Shown here: piece by piece, positions 24,852 to 33,179 of the stretch
Layout: the number at the start of each line of letters is the position of its first letter
Position numbering within the stretch: the stretch's first letter is position 1
Source: Clostridiales bacterium
GTDB taxonomy: Bacteria; Bacillota; Clostridia; Peptostreptococcales; Anaerovoracaceae
Direction of reading: 5' to 3'
Assembly: GCA_012513435.1 (NCBI GenBank)
Contig: JAAZCE010000040.1
Coordinates: forward strand, 211,543-275,542
Length of the DNA stretch: 64,000 bases
Made by a program: the position numbers and the translations under genes
Notes under the pieces: model-generated
What the model saw: the letters and a program-made list of their open reading frames with translations, nothing else
What the model was told of the DNA's origin: nothing
Database searches by the model: none

Positions 24852-25847
24852 TCACTGTTGCTTTGCTTCTAGTTCTGCAAGTACCTTGTCCGGAGTTGCA
24901 GGCAAACTGTTAATTCTTATACCCACTGCATCGTAAATTGCATTTACAATTGCAGGTGGCTGCGGATTTGAACTCATTTCGCCGAATCCTTTTGCACCGT
25001 AAGGTCCGTTTGCATCTGGCATCTCAACGATAACTGATTTCAAAATGGGAATATCTGCAGATGTAGGAATAATATAATCTGTAAAATTATCCACAGCCAT
25101 GTCAGTAGCCGGATACTTCGGAAACAAATCCTCTGACATGGTCATTCCTACGCCCATCATAGTTCCACCATCAATCTGTCCCTCTGACAGAAGTGGGTTT
25201 ACACAAGTTCCCACTTCATAAGCACTGCTTATTTTCTTAATGTCAACAAAACCCGTTTCTGTATCAACTTCGACATCTACAATACATACTGCGTATGCCA
25301 TTGCTGCTGCGAATTCAACTGCTCCTGTTTCAGGGTCTGTTGGCTGTCCCGGGCAATGCAAATACTTTCCATTCCCTACGATATATCCACCACCCCAATT
25401 TGAAGCTGCTCCTAATGTTGCAAAATCTGCTGTTACTGAAGAATCGTCTTTCTTATAAACCTTATCGCCGTCAATAACAAGTTCCTCAGCTGGTACAGCT
25501 AGTAATTCTGAGGCATAGTTTAATACTGACTCTTTAAAATTTTTTGCTGCATCTATAACCGCATTACCAGCTATAAACGTAACACGACTTGCCGCTGTAT
25601 CTGTACTGAACGGCATATCATCTGTTCCAGCATTATGTAATGCTATTTTATCAAGAGGCAAATTCAAGGCCTCTGACGCAAACTGTCTTAACACCGTTTT
25701 GGCTCCTTGCCCGTAATCAACAGCTCCGACCAACAAATCCAACGAGCCATCTGCTTTTAGCCTTATTGTAGCTTGATCCGGGTCTCCGCCACCCTTGAAT
25801 CCCGTAGGATGCATAACTGCAGATATACCTCTACCTTTTTTAATCAT
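24852..25847 (-). CDS. Molybdenum hydroxylase, molybdopterin subunit C-terminal half (NdhM-like)
   Basis: This 331-residue protein corresponds to the second half of the xanthine dehydrogenase large subunit. It starts with the cofactor-domain strand MHPTGFKGGGDPDQATIRL, has DYGQGAKTVLRQFASEAL, and ends with GAKGFGEMSSNPQPPAIVNA, where the GFGE glutamate is the catalytic base. It has its own start codon, 12 bases after the stop of the first half. The separate half-subunits, in this order with FAD and FeS subunits, match the four-subunit nicotinate dehydrogenase of Eubacterium barkeri. The substrate here is not proven. Confidence 0.85.
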   Translation of the reverse strand: MIKKGRGISAVMHPTGFKGGGDPDQATIRLKADGSLDLLVGAVDYGQGAKTVLRQFASEALNLPLDKIALHNAGTDDMPFSTDTAASRVTFIAGNAVIDAAKNFKESVLNYASELLAVPAEELVIDGDKVYKKDDSSVTADFATLGAASNWGGGYIVGNGKYLHCPGQPTDPETGAVEFAAAMAYAVCIVDVEVDTETGFVDIKKISSAYEVGTCVNPLLSEGQIDGGTMMGVGMTMSEDLFPKYPATDMAVDNFTDYIIPTSADIPILKSVIVEMPDANGPYGAKGFGEMSSNPQPPAIVNAIYDAVGIRINSLPATPDKVLAELEAKQQ

Positions 25848-25859
25848 TTTGTTGCCTCC

Positions 25860-27146
25860 TTACTTTGAACTCATTTTCATATATTCTTCCGGAATATTTT
25901 CATCTGCTAATTTAGCTGCTGCCTGCATTGTTTCAATGATTGCTACATCGTGCATTTTTTGCTGAGTTGCACTAATTGCTCCTTCTTTCCATGCGTTTTT
26001 AAACCTTATATCCCATGGAGATATTCCTGCCGCTTCTGCCAATTTATCTAAGTGAGCTTCCATTGCAAACTGTCCAATATTTATACCAAATCCACGCATT
26101 GATGTTGCTATTGCTCTATTAGTGAATACACAGTATCCGTCAATCCAAATATTCTTGATATTATATGGTCCTGCTATTGTGAAGCAACTCTTATCAACTG
26201 CGTATGGTCCAAACCCAGCATATGCACCAGTATCATGTACAGTGTGCACTTTTATTGCCGTAATGGTTCCGTCCTTCTTTACCCCGGCTTTAATGTGGAA
26301 CTGCCAAGCACCCCTTATCTGCGAACAAAGCATTTCTTCCTCTCTTGTCCACATCCATTTGCATGGTTTCTGAGTTTTTAATGCCAGCAAAGCCGTAATA
26401 TGATCTGAGGTAACATCATTTCTTCCACCGAATCCGCCGCCTACTGTTCCGCCTATCATATTGATTTTATTCATAGGCATCTGCAAAACGCCGGATAAAT
26501 GTCCAAGATGGAAGAAGACGCCTTGAGATTCAGTATAAATATTTAACCTTCCGCTTTCATCGATTTCTGCAATAGAGCAATTGTTTTCAATCATCGCATG
26601 CTCCTGAGCAGGGGTCGAATAATCGCTTTCTACAACAAAATCGGCTTCTGTAAATCCCTTCTCCACATCTCCTACTCTTACCTTTCTATAAGGAAGAATA
26701 TCGTCAAAGATCCATGTATTACCTTCAGGCCTAATCACCGGTGCTCCTGGTTTCATTGCTTCTAATGGGTCTAATACAGGTTCTAATTCCTCTAAATTCA
26801 ACTTAACCTTTGAAAGTGCTTTAAGTGCTGTTTTTTCATTTGTTGCAGCTACAGCTACTAAAGGTTGTCCTGGGAATCTAATTTCATCTCCGGCTAGTAC
26901 CGGCTGGTCTGGATAAAACCCATATACATTATTAGGTACATCTTTTGCTGTTACTACCCCAACAACTCCTGGCGTTGCCTCACATTCTGCTATATCAATA
27001 TCAATAATTTTTGCTCTGGCCACACTGCTCCTTAACACTTTTACAGTTAACATTCCAGGCAGTGAAATATCAGCAACAAATTTCGTTTTACCGGTTACGT
27101 GACCCAAACTATCATAGCGAGGAACTCTTTCGCCAACATACTTCAT
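25860..27146 (-). CDS. Molybdenum hydroxylase, molybdopterin subunit N-terminal half (NdhL-like)
   Basis: This 428-residue protein opens with VGERVPRYDSLGHVTGKTKF, the usual start of the xanthine dehydrogenase molybdopterin subunit. It continues through the a/b hammerhead domain and contains the cofactor loop IGGTVGGGFGGRNDVTSDH and SMRGFGINIGQFAMEAHLD. The frame ends naturally at KMSSK, at the junction where other large subunits continue into the second half. The second half follows with its own start 12 bases later. Both parts look intact, so this is a true two-gene arrangement and not a recent frameshift. It hydroxylates a substrate carbon with water as oxygen source, probably on an N-heterocycle. 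Confidence 0.88.
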   Translation of the reverse strand: MKYVGERVPRYDSLGHVTGKTKFVADISLPGMLTVKVLRSSVARAKIIDIDIAECEATPGVVGVVTAKDVPNNVYGFYPDQPVLAGDEIRFPGQPLVAVAATNEKTALKALSKVKLNLEELEPVLDPLEAMKPGAPVIRPEGNTWIFDDILPYRKVRVGDVEKGFTEADFVVESDYSTPAQEHAMIENNCSIAEIDESGRLNIYTESQGVFFHLGHLSGVLQMPMNKINMIGGTVGGGFGGRNDVTSDHITALLALKTQKPCKWMWTREEEMLCSQIRGAWQFHIKAGVKKDGTITAIKVHTVHDTGAYAGFGPYAVDKSCFTIAGPYNIKNIWIDGYCVFTNRAIATSMRGFGINIGQFAMEAHLDKLAEAAGISPWDIRFKNAWKEGAISATQQKMHDVAIIETMQAAAKLADENIPEEYMKMSSK

Positions 27147-27163
27147 TCAATTCACACCCTTTC

Positions 27164-27640
27164 TTATAAATTACCAAAGGTCCCTTTGGCAACTTCCATA
27201 ACTGCATCTACATATTTTGTATACCCTGTACATCTGCATAAATTGCCAGCCAAGGCTTCTTTTACCTCTTCATACGTCGGATTTGGATTTTTATCTAAAA
27301 AGCTTTTTGCTGCCATTACCATACCTGGCGTACAATGCCCGCACTGAGGAGCTCCTAATTCAATAAATGCTTTTTGAATTGGATGCAGTTCTTGACCTTT
27401 GCTTAAGCCTTCTACTGTAAGAATATTTTTCCCTTCTACTGTAGCTGCCAGCATAATACATGATTTTACTGCTACTCCGTCCACCATTACTGTACAAGCT
27501 CCACAGTCACCATGATTACAGCCACATTTTGGACTCATAACACCTAATTTATCTCTCAAAACATCGAGTAAAGTCACTTCAGGGTCGATTAACACTTCAA
27601 CAACTTCATTATTGCAAGTAAATTTTAAAACTTGTGACAT
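27164..27640 (-). CDS. Molybdenum hydroxylase, [2Fe-2S] subunit (NdhS-like)
   Basis: This 158-residue subunit carries two [2Fe-2S] clusters. The plant-type site is CGCNHGDCGACTVMVDG with a later KSC, and the second is CGHCTPGM followed by LCRCTGY. Both sets are complete. It passes electrons from the molybdenum centre to FAD. The ATG at 27640 has AGGAG eight bases upstream. It lies between the FAD and molybdopterin subunit genes, the order expected for this enzyme type. Confidence 0.95.
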   Translation of the reverse strand: MSQVLKFTCNNEVVEVLIDPEVTLLDVLRDKLGVMSPKCGCNHGDCGACTVMVDGVAVKSCIMLAATVEGKNILTVEGLSKGQELHPIQKAFIELGAPQCGHCTPGMVMAAKSFLDKNPNPTYEEVKEALAGNLCRCTGYTKYVDAVMEVAKGTFGNL

Positions 27641-27661
27641 GATAATATCTCCTTTCACAAA

Positions 27662-28531
27662 CTAGCAGCATACCTTTGTAAGAGCACGCTTAACCAAAAC
27701 CTTGACGAGTTTTTTTCTATAATCTCCCGATGACCTCTTGTCATCAATAGGTTTAACGACGTCAGCGGCAACATCAGCAGCTTCAGCAATAAGCTTTTCT
27801 GTTACAATGTTTCCTTCCATAATTCTTTCGGCCGCTTCAACTCTCAAAGGGGTAGGCGCAACGGCTCCTAAAGCTATTACTACGTTTTTGCAAATTCCAC
27901 TTTCCATATTGGCATATGCCGCGCCATTAACAATAGACAGGCTTTCTGCTTTTCTTCTTCCAAATTTAATAAAGTTGCATTTGCCTTCCCTTACAGGAAT
28001 AATCACCTCTTTTAATATTTCATTACCTTTGCATGAAGTTTTACCGGGAGCAACAAATAATTCACTAAGCTTTAAAGTTCTTTCACTATCAATGCTGGCC
28101 AATACAACACTTGCATCTAGTGCAATTAACGCCGGAACGCTGTCAGCTGCCGGTGATGCGTTCATAATGTTGCCACCAACAGTTGCAACATTTCTAATAG
28201 TTAACCCAGCGAGTACATTCAAAGCCTCCTTGAGCACAGGAACTTTATCAATAATAGGACTGTCCAATAATTGGCTCATGGTTGTCATTGCTCCTACGGC
28301 AATCTCACTTTTTTTATCCTTTATATAATTCATTCCTGAATCATTTAAGGAAACCACAGCCTTATTTTCTAAAGCCACAAGTGGCTTATCAAAATAACCA
28401 CTTCTTTCCGGACGTGCATTGAGCTTAGGCACAACATCAGTTCCGCCTGCTAAAATCACTACATCTTTGTCTTTTAATGAATCTATTTGTTTTAGGGCTT
28501 CATCAAAAGATTTTGGATTATAATACAACAT
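27662..28531 (-). CDS. Molybdenum hydroxylase, FAD-binding subunit (NdhF-like)
   Basis: This 289-residue flavoprotein matches the CO dehydrogenase flavoprotein family. It has the FAD pyrophosphate motif VILAGGTDVVPKLN near the start, then TIRNVATVGGNIMNASPAADSVPAL, and a C-terminal domain ending in SSGDYRKKLVKVLVKRAL. It hands electrons from the iron-sulfur subunit to an acceptor such as NAD(P). The ATG at 28531 has GGAGG eight bases upstream. It is the first gene of the operon, with a candidate sigma-54 promoter 48 bases upstream. Confidence 0.92.
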   Translation of the reverse strand: MLYYNPKSFDEALKQIDSLKDKDVVILAGGTDVVPKLNARPERSGYFDKPLVALENKAVVSLNDSGMNYIKDKKSEIAVGAMTTMSQLLDSPIIDKVPVLKEALNVLAGLTIRNVATVGGNIMNASPAADSVPALIALDASVVLASIDSERTLKLSELFVAPGKTSCKGNEILKEVIIPVREGKCNFIKFGRRKAESLSIVNGAAYANMESGICKNVVIALGAVAPTPLRVEAAERIMEGNIVTEKLIAEAADVAADVVKPIDDKRSSGDYRKKLVKVLVKRALTKVCC

Positions 28532-28578
28532 ACATACATCCTCCTTTTTCACTTAAACTATTTCTGCTCATGTATAAA

Positions 28579-28593
28579 GCAAAGCTCATGCCA
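28579..28593 (-). promoter_or_regulatory. Candidate sigma-54 (-24/-12) promoter of the hydroxylase operon
   Basis: On the minus strand the sequence reads TGGCATGAGCTTTGC, with GG and GC separated by 10 bases. It matches the TGGCAC-N5-TTGC consensus well. Initiation would fall about 36 bases before the ATG at 28531. The adjacent upstream gene encodes a sigma-54 activator, which supports the call. Confidence 0.75.
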
Positions 28594-28629
28594 CTTGTTT
28601 ATAACAAATAAATAGTAAGTGACATGAGC
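28584..28629 (-). other. Long inverted repeat overlapping the sigma-54 promoter
   Basis: GCTCATGCCACTT at 28584-28596 pairs with AAGTGACATGAGC at 28617-28629 with one mismatch and a 20-base loop. TTTGCTTT follows on the minus strand. It could be a terminator for the regulator transcript (stop at 28794) whose distal arm forms part of the -24 element of the next promoter. Confidence 0.5.
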
Positions 28630-28793
28630 CCAGCTAAATCAGTATTATAAAGATTTTTTAATTGCAAAATTATCTAAAAATTTTAATATACTTCCGTTTT
28701 TTTAGTCTGCAAAAGCTTTATTTATAATATTTTGTATATTTTGGACACGAATAGTGTTTCTAAAGTATACATTTTTATCTTTATCGTTGCATA

Positions 28794-30890
28794 TCAAATC
28801 ATCAATCCATAATCCTTAATTTTTTTATAAAATGTTTTTCTACTTATGTTCAATGTCTGTATAGTCATCGTTTTGTTATATCCGTTAGCCTCTAAAGCTT
28901 CTTGAATAAGCAATTTCTCCATGGCCTGTACCCTTATAGGTATATTCCATTTATCTTTGCTATCAAAAACTCCTGAATTATTCGTTTTGCTATCCTCAGC
29001 GACATCTCCAACACTACCATTTCCCTCAAGTACGAGGTCATAAGGTTGAATAACCTTGTCACACATTATTACGCTTTGTTCTACGGTATTACGTAATTGT
29101 CTAATATTTCCAGGCCAACTATTGTGTTCCAGAAGTCTTATAGCTCCTTGGGATATAGACACATTTTTATCATACCTATCATTAAAAATTTCCATAAAGC
29201 GCTCAGTAAGAGGTTTGATTTCATCAACTCTGCTTCTTAGCGGAGGAACATCCAATTTCACAACGTTAAGTCTATAATATAGGTCTTCTCGAAATTCTGA
29301 ATTTTTAACAAGTTTTTCAAGGTTTTTATTTGTCGCTGCAATAATCCTTACATCAATTTTTTTAGATCCATTTCTTCCAACTTTCGCAATTTCCATGTTT
29401 TGCAAAAATCTAAGCATTTTCACTTGAGTGGCTAATGATAATTCTCCTATTTCATCCAAAAAAACCGTTCCTTCATCTGCAATTTCAAATATACCGGCTT
29501 TCCCTCCTCTTTTAGCTCCCGTAAAGGCCCCTTCTTCATATCCAAACATTTCGCTTTCCCATAATGATTCTGGAATAGCTCCGCAATTTACCGGAACAAA
29601 TGGTTTGTCCTTTCTCTCACTGTTATTATGAATCAGATGTGCAACCAGTTCTTTTCCGACACCATTTTCCCCTTCAATAAGTACACTTACACTAGTGGAC
29701 GCAACCTTCAATGCCGTAGAAATAACTTCTTTAAATTCTTCACTTTCACAAATCATTTCAGATGGGATTTTACTTACCTGTTTTTTATAGTAATCTAACA
29801 GCCTGCTTTTTTTGTCTATTTCATAATTCAAATTGTTAATAAATGTTACATCCTGCAATATAACAATCATCCCCTCTAAGTTCTGTCCCGCATCATATAT
29901 CGGAATACCAGTAAAATTAGTGTTTTCTTTTTGGCCGTTATATTGAAGCTCCAGTTCATTGCTGAAGCTATTAACTTTAGTAAGCTTATATTTATCACGA
30001 ACTAACCTTTTAATTTCATTATCCGGTAAGTCATCACCATTGCCAACATGATATTTACTGATAAATTCTTTGTTGGCATATGTTATCCTGAGCTTTTTAT
30101 CAACCAAAAATACCGCTTCTTTAAGATTGTCAAAAATTGAGCTAAACAATAAGTTCAACTTATTTATCTGATTTATTCCTATGTACAAATCATTGATTTT
30201 ACTATAATCTTTCACAATAGCCATTGCACCCAAATTATTATGGTCATTATCCAGTATTGGCTTGTACGAAGGTACAACTGTAGCCCCCGTCAAGTTTAAG
30301 TGCACCGGGATACCTTGTATATTGCCGTTATTTTTTTTATTTACATCTCCAATCTTTGATTCTGGAAATTTTTCTTTTACGCTAGTTCCTATTAATTCTT
30401 CCCCTCCAATTGAATGAATTTGCTTCCAACTTTCATTGATGTAAGCGATTACATTATTCTCATCTACTGCTATAATCCCTTCGTCTATATTATCTAAGAT
30501 TGTTTTCATATATCTGAGGTTTTTATGTTGTATATGTACCAATTCATTCTCAGTCAATAGTCCTCTGAATTTTCCTTCATTATTTATTATTATCATTGGA
30601 AATGATTTGTCTTCCAACTCCTCGATGATTACTTCGTCCAAATTAATCTTTTCAGTTATAACGGTAAAATTTTTATCCATCACATCCGAAACATATAATT
30701 CTTTGTAAGAATCATTTCTATAAATCAAAGCTGCTAAAACATCTACAATGTTTATCAATCCTTTTACAATCTCATCATCTGTATTTGTAAATACGGGAGC
30801 ATAAGAAATATTTTCGCCCTGCATTTCTTTAAGGGCTTTGTTAAGAGAATCCGTTTCTGTAAATGCGGTCCACATCCCATTAATTTTCAT
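28794..30890 (-). CDS. Sigma-54-dependent transcriptional activator (CBS-PAS-AAA+-Fis)
   Basis: This 698-residue activator starts with a CBS-domain pair (about residues 1-120). Two PAS-like domains follow (about 125-235 and 245-350), probably sensing a small molecule. The AAA+ domain has Walker A GENGVGKE (the usual GESGTGKE with changes), the sigma-54 contact loop GAFTGAKRGG, Walker B VFLDEIGEL and the R-finger region. A Fis-type helix-turn-helix closes the protein (ALEANGYNKTMTIQTLNISR). It resembles PrdR-type regulators of Clostridial amino-acid metabolism. It lies between two candidate sigma-54 promoters and should activate both. The ATG at 30890 has AAGGA upstream; 30908 does not. Confidence 0.92.
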   Translation of the reverse strand: MKINGMWTAFTETDSLNKALKEMQGENISYAPVFTNTDDEIVKGLINIVDVLAALIYRNDSYKELYVSDVMDKNFTVITEKINLDEVIIEELEDKSFPMIIINNEGKFRGLLTENELVHIQHKNLRYMKTILDNIDEGIIAVDENNVIAYINESWKQIHSIGGEELIGTSVKEKFPESKIGDVNKKNNGNIQGIPVHLNLTGATVVPSYKPILDNDHNNLGAMAIVKDYSKINDLYIGINQINKLNLLFSSIFDNLKEAVFLVDKKLRITYANKEFISKYHVGNGDDLPDNEIKRLVRDKYKLTKVNSFSNELELQYNGQKENTNFTGIPIYDAGQNLEGMIVILQDVTFINNLNYEIDKKSRLLDYYKKQVSKIPSEMICESEEFKEVISTALKVASTSVSVLIEGENGVGKELVAHLIHNNSERKDKPFVPVNCGAIPESLWESEMFGYEEGAFTGAKRGGKAGIFEIADEGTVFLDEIGELSLATQVKMLRFLQNMEIAKVGRNGSKKIDVRIIAATNKNLEKLVKNSEFREDLYYRLNVVKLDVPPLRSRVDEIKPLTERFMEIFNDRYDKNVSISQGAIRLLEHNSWPGNIRQLRNTVEQSVIMCDKVIQPYDLVLEGNGSVGDVAEDSKTNNSGVFDSKDKWNIPIRVQAMEKLLIQEALEANGYNKTMTIQTLNISRKTFYKKIKDYGLMI

Positions 30891-31109
30891 TTGTCCAGTT
30901 CCTTTCATGAGGATAACTCGTCATCCCTAGATTGATTTTAAATCCTATCCCTTATTCGCATTTTACATCATGTTTACTTAGGAAACAAGGATAAAAAATA
31001 ATTTACAAAATATTCTCTGTTTTATACAGTTTTATCCATTTTTTATTTAATTTTACATCCATAATTCAATATTTATACGTTTTTTAACTCTTTAAGATGG
31101 TTTTACTAT
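30891..31109. other. AT-rich intergenic region with a candidate activator site
   Basis: No gene is seen. A dyad TGTTT-N7-AAACA at 30971-30987 lies about 125 bases upstream of the plus-strand sigma-54 promoter, a usual distance for an enhancer site. The promoter of the regulator gene (minus strand) must also lie here but is not obvious. Confidence 0.35.
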
Positions 31110-31124
31110 TGGTATAATATTTGC
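31110..31124 (+). promoter_or_regulatory. Candidate sigma-54 (-24/-12) promoter of the ThDP enzyme gene
   Basis: TGGTATAATATTTGC has GG (31111-31112) and GC (31123-31124) exactly 10 bases apart, with TTTGC at the -12 side. It lies about 60 bases before the ATG at 31186, with the sigma-54 activator gene divergent on the other side. It contains TATAAT by chance, so a sigma-A reading is possible. Confidence 0.65.
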
Positions 31125-31185
31125 ATTAAATAATCACAGTAAATAACTATCATCTATTAGGTGGATCAAACGAAAGGAGAACAAA

Positions 31186-32868
31186 ATGAAAAAAAAAGAT
31201 TTAACAGGGGCAGAATATATTTGTGAGCTTTTAAAGCATAACGATATAACCCATGTATTCTATCAAGAACTTGCATTTTATTTTACAACAAAAATAATGA
31301 AGGATTATGGGTTGAAAAATATTTTAGCTCACTCTGAGGGTGCTGCAGGATATATGGCTGATGGATACTCTCGAGCAACAGGCAAAGCTTGTGTTTGCAT
31401 GTCGCAGGCAATAGGTTCCGCTAATCTCGCTGCTTCTCTTCATGATGCATGGCTTGGTTCTACTCCTGTTGTTGCTCTTACAGGTTTTAAAATGAATTCA
31501 GCATATCAAAGGAATGGTTATCAAGAATCCGACCATAGGGCTCATTTTTCTGGCGTCACAAAATATAATGATTATACTTTGGATGAACAGCAACTACCAT
31601 TTATGCTAAGACAATGTTTAAGAGAAGCAACAACCGGACAACCAAGACCTACGCATCTTGATGTTGTTGGATATGCTGGTGAAATGGCAGAAAAGGCTAT
31701 TATGAACGATACCTACATCCCCGACACTAAAATAAGTGCAATACCAGCTTTCAGAGCTTATGCCCCAGAAGGTGACATAAAAGCAGCAGCAGATATTATT
31801 AACGAAGCAAAGAAACCTGTTATTGTAGCAGGAAGAGGTGCAAAAATATCCGACTTTAGCGGGACTTCAATATATGAGTTGGCGGCAAAAGCAGATATTC
31901 CTGTTGCAACAACACCAGACGGAAAGTCTATAATTGATGAAACTGACCCATTATGGGCCGGTGTCGTTGGTGGCTATGGCATGGACTGTGCAAACAAAAC
32001 CACCGCCGCTTCAGATTTAGTAATATATATAGGCTCAATGGTATCTGACCAAACTACTCTCAATTTTACTGCACCGAAAATGGGGACGAATATCATTCAA
32101 ATCGACATAGAGGGAGCACAAATAGGGAAAAATTATGAAAATACCACCGGCTTACTGGGAGATGCAAAATTAGTTACGGAACAGTTAACGGCTGCCATAA
32201 ACAAAAATGAAAGGCCAAAATGGCGCGATGAAATAAAAGCTTTTGTTAATGACACAAATTCAAAACAATTAAAAATAGCCCATAATAACAGAGCCCCTAT
32301 TCAAACCGCTTGCTTATGCAAAGATTTAAGTTCATTATTACCTGATGATGCAATTGTTGTCGCCGATACAGGTTGGTCTGCTACATGGGCGTCTACAATG
32401 TTCAGAATGAAGCCTTCGCAGCTCTTTATGCGTGCCGCAGGCTCTCTAGGATGGTCTTATCCCGCATCCCTAGGTGCTAAATGCGGTGCTCCCGAAAAGC
32501 CTGTAATTTGTTTCTGCGGGGATGGTGGATTTTATTATCATATGGCAGAAATGGAAACAGCTGTGCGGTATGGAATAAACACTGTAACGATAGTTAATAA
32601 CAATTCAAGGCTTAATCAGTGTATACCTTACGTCGGAGAGGCATATACAGGAGCTTCTGATAACTATAATGATTACAGAGAAAAGGTGACATTCCAGAAA
32701 ATCAGCTTTGCAGAAATTGCAGAAAAATTTGGTGTGACTGGTATAAAGATCGAAAGCACCAAGGATATTGCCCCGGCTATAAAAAAAGCCTTGTTAATGA
32801 AAAATCCAGTTGTAATTGAAGTTATTACTGACTGGTCTAGTGATGGTCCTCTTCCAGCCTTTGAATAA
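31186..32868 (+). CDS. Thiamine-diphosphate-dependent enzyme (acetolactate synthase-like)
   Basis: This 560-residue enzyme has the three-domain fold of the acetolactate synthase superfamily. The N-terminal domain carries the catalytic glutamate in HSEGAAGYMADGYSRATG. The central domain has KKPVIVAGRGAK. The C-terminal domain has the ThDP/Mg motif starting at GDGGFYYH and ending TIVNNN, about 28 residues. It is not a close match to a named acetolactate synthase, and no ilvC or regulatory subunit is nearby. Its candidate sigma-54 promoter and divergent activator link it to the hydroxylase operon. Cleavage or ligation of a keto-acid or cyclic diketone intermediate is a reasonable guess. The ATG has GGAG upstream. 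Confidence 0.82.
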   Translation: MKKKDLTGAEYICELLKHNDITHVFYQELAFYFTTKIMKDYGLKNILAHSEGAAGYMADGYSRATGKACVCMSQAIGSANLAASLHDAWLGSTPVVALTGFKMNSAYQRNGYQESDHRAHFSGVTKYNDYTLDEQQLPFMLRQCLREATTGQPRPTHLDVVGYAGEMAEKAIMNDTYIPDTKISAIPAFRAYAPEGDIKAAADIINEAKKPVIVAGRGAKISDFSGTSIYELAAKADIPVATTPDGKSIIDETDPLWAGVVGGYGMDCANKTTAASDLVIYIGSMVSDQTTLNFTAPKMGTNIIQIDIEGAQIGKNYENTTGLLGDAKLVTEQLTAAINKNERPKWRDEIKAFVNDTNSKQLKIAHNNRAPIQTACLCKDLSSLLPDDAIVVADTGWSATWASTMFRMKPSQLFMRAAGSLGWSYPASLGAKCGAPEKPVICFCGDGGFYYHMAEMETAVRYGINTVTIVNNNSRLNQCIPYVGEAYTGASDNYNDYREKVTFQKISFAEIAEKFGVTGIKIESTKDIAPAIKKALLMKNPVVIEVITDWSSDGPLPAFE

Positions 32869-32886
32869 ACGACTAAGAAATGAATA

Positions 32887-32916
32887 AAGGCTGACCTCTT
32901 TGTGAAGGTCAGCCTT
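32887..32916 (+). terminator. Terminator after the ThDP enzyme gene
   Basis: AAGGCTGACCT at 32887-32897 pairs with AGGTCAGCCTT at 32906-32916, a perfect 11-bp stem with an 8-base loop, followed by GACTTGTTT. Confidence 0.75.
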
Positions 32917-33028
32917 GACTTGTTTAAAAAGATATTTTATATTGAATGTGTCAATAGAATCTGCTTGGTAGGCAGGTTCTCATCTCAAGTTACCATAGAA
33001 GGGTAATTTACAGAAATTATTTCACACA

Positions 33029-33059
33029 CTCTCACATTAGATTTTATCTAATGTGAGAG
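33029..33059 (+). terminator. Second strong hairpin before the antiporter gene
   Basis: CTCTCACATTAGAT at 33029-33042 pairs perfectly with ATCTAATGTGAGAG at 33046-33059 around a TTT loop, followed by CCTCTTTTATT. The 14-bp stem is unusually long. The 110 bases between this and the previous terminator hold no gene. Confidence 0.6.
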
Positions 33060-33105
33060 CCTCTTTTATTAAACCATTAAAATGGATTTTTTTCGTAAGA
33101 TGTAG

Positions 33106-33111
33106 TATAAT
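33106..33111 (+). promoter_or_regulatory. Candidate -10 box of the antiporter gene
   Basis: TATAAT at 33106-33111 lies about 70 bases before the ATG at 33180. The -35 side (TGGATT at about 17-18 bases) is weak. Confidence 0.4.
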
Positions 33112-33179
33112 AATACACTGTATTGAATCATTTTAAGTTATTTGTTTACTTCTACCTACATTTATGAAAAGGACAAAAC

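Noticed and set aside
24852..27146. Frameshifted xanthine dehydrogenase large subunit
   Set aside because: The second half has its own start with spacing normal for an operon, and the same split is known in nicotinate dehydrogenase.
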